From contig JAMONK010000089.1 in the NCBI GenBank assembly GCA_027065835.1, positions 1 through 12,923 on the forward strand: a stretch of DNA of 12,923 bases, in the 5' to 3' direction. This document shows positions 12,744 through 12,923 of this stretch, in pieces. The stretch is from Thermococcus sp. Lineage in GTDB: Archaea > Methanobacteriota_B > Thermococci > Thermococcales > Thermococcaceae. The first letter of the stretch is position 1; the number at the start of each line of letters is the position of its first letter. Position numbers and translations under genes: made by a program. The notes beneath the pieces are model-generated. The model searched no databases. It was not told the DNA's origin and worked only from the letters and a program-made list of their open reading frames with translations.

Positions 12744-12923
12744 TCACATGTGCCACAGGAACAGGGAGAACTCCATGTCGTAGTGTTCTGTCAGCACGGT
12801 GCCGGGGTACTCCGGGAACACGATGTAGAACTTCTCCTTTGAAACTACCGTGTGCATATCCGGTCCGATTTTATAATCGTAGACCTCCGTCACTGGGAGT
12901 ATGAGGAAGGTCCGTATTATAAC
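12744..12923 (-). CDS. Unrecognised protein, C-terminal 59 residues (runs off window)
   Basis: An open minus-strand frame enters at the window edge and stops with TGA at 12744-12746. The visible residues include VIIRTFLILPVTEVYDYKIG, then HTVVSKEKFYIVFPEYPGTV, ending DMEFSLFLWHM. The pattern is alternating hydrophobic beta strands with an acidic stretch, and the codon usage looks like that of the neighbours, so I take it as a real gene end. I do not recognise the family and propose no function. It runs in the same direction as aIF5A, whose promoter lies in the 78-bp gap. Confidence 0.55.
   Translation of the reverse strand, partial: VIIRTFLILPVTEVYDYKIGPDMHTVVSKEKFYIVFPEYPGTVLTEHYDMEFSLFLWHM

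Noticed and set aside
12745..12752. CACATGTG resembling the palindrome at 12215-12226
   Set aside because: It lies over the last codons (Trp-His-Met-stop) of the truncated gene, lacks the outer bases of the longer palindrome, and an 8-bp match can occur by chance.
1..12923. Searched by eye for tRNA/rRNA genes, CRISPR repeats, transposases, att sites and tandem repeats
   Set aside because: No cloverleaf, regularly spaced repeat, transposase frame or direct-repeat target duplication was found; intergenic gaps are too short to hide most of these.

Overview
The window looks like a piece of a hyperthermophilic euryarchaeal chromosome, most likely Thermococcus or a close Thermococcales relative. 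The reasons are archaeal protein families (aIF5A, an archaeal-type ThiL, a stand-alone PHP/zinc-ribbon protein, a PaNhaP-type antiporter), A/T-rich TATA boxes about 25-30 bp before predicted transcript starts, GGTGA/GGAGG ribosome binding sites, very tight gene packing, and frequent ATA and AGG/AGA codons in a moderately GC-rich sequence. I see no tRNA, rRNA, CRISPR array, insertion sequence or integration site. No gene-free stretch exceeds about 180 bp.

Layout. (1) Positions 1-1038, minus strand: the N-terminus of a GT4 glycosyltransferase (cut by the window edge), preceded by and overlapping a flippase-like membrane protein of the UPF0104/LPG-synthase-TM family. (2) 1099-5014, minus: a tight run clc - PHP phosphoesterase - thiL, with junctions of 9 nt and a 14-nt overlap. 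(3) 5104-5574, plus: a small unrecognised soluble protein. (4) 5593-7391, minus: a two-CBS-domain protein overlapping a CPA2 (NapA/KefB-like) Na+/H+ antiporter. (5) 7569-8900, plus: a CPA1 (NhaP) antiporter, divergent from the CBS-antiporter pair. (6) 8931-9794, minus: an agmatinase/arginase-family ureohydrolase with its own promoter. (7) 9850-12152, minus: an operon of universal stress protein - ArsB/NhaD-type permease - universal stress protein. (8) 12255-12665, minus: translation factor aIF5A. (9) 12744-12923, minus: the C-terminal 59 residues of an unrecognised protein.

How the genes may work together. The middle of the window is rich in ion transport: a ClC with CBS domains, a DD-motif antiporter with a CBS partner, an ND-motif antiporter, and a permease bracketed by two stress-protein genes. 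All but NhaP carry or sit beside a nucleotide-sensing type of domain (CBS or USP), which suggests coupling of ion flux to energy state. At the right end the ureohydrolase (spermidine pathway) and aIF5A (hypusinated from spermidine) lie near each other, separated by the USP-permease-USP operon. The PHP protein ends in a C-terminal sequence resembling a PCNA-interacting (PIP) box, the most testable unexpected signal here.
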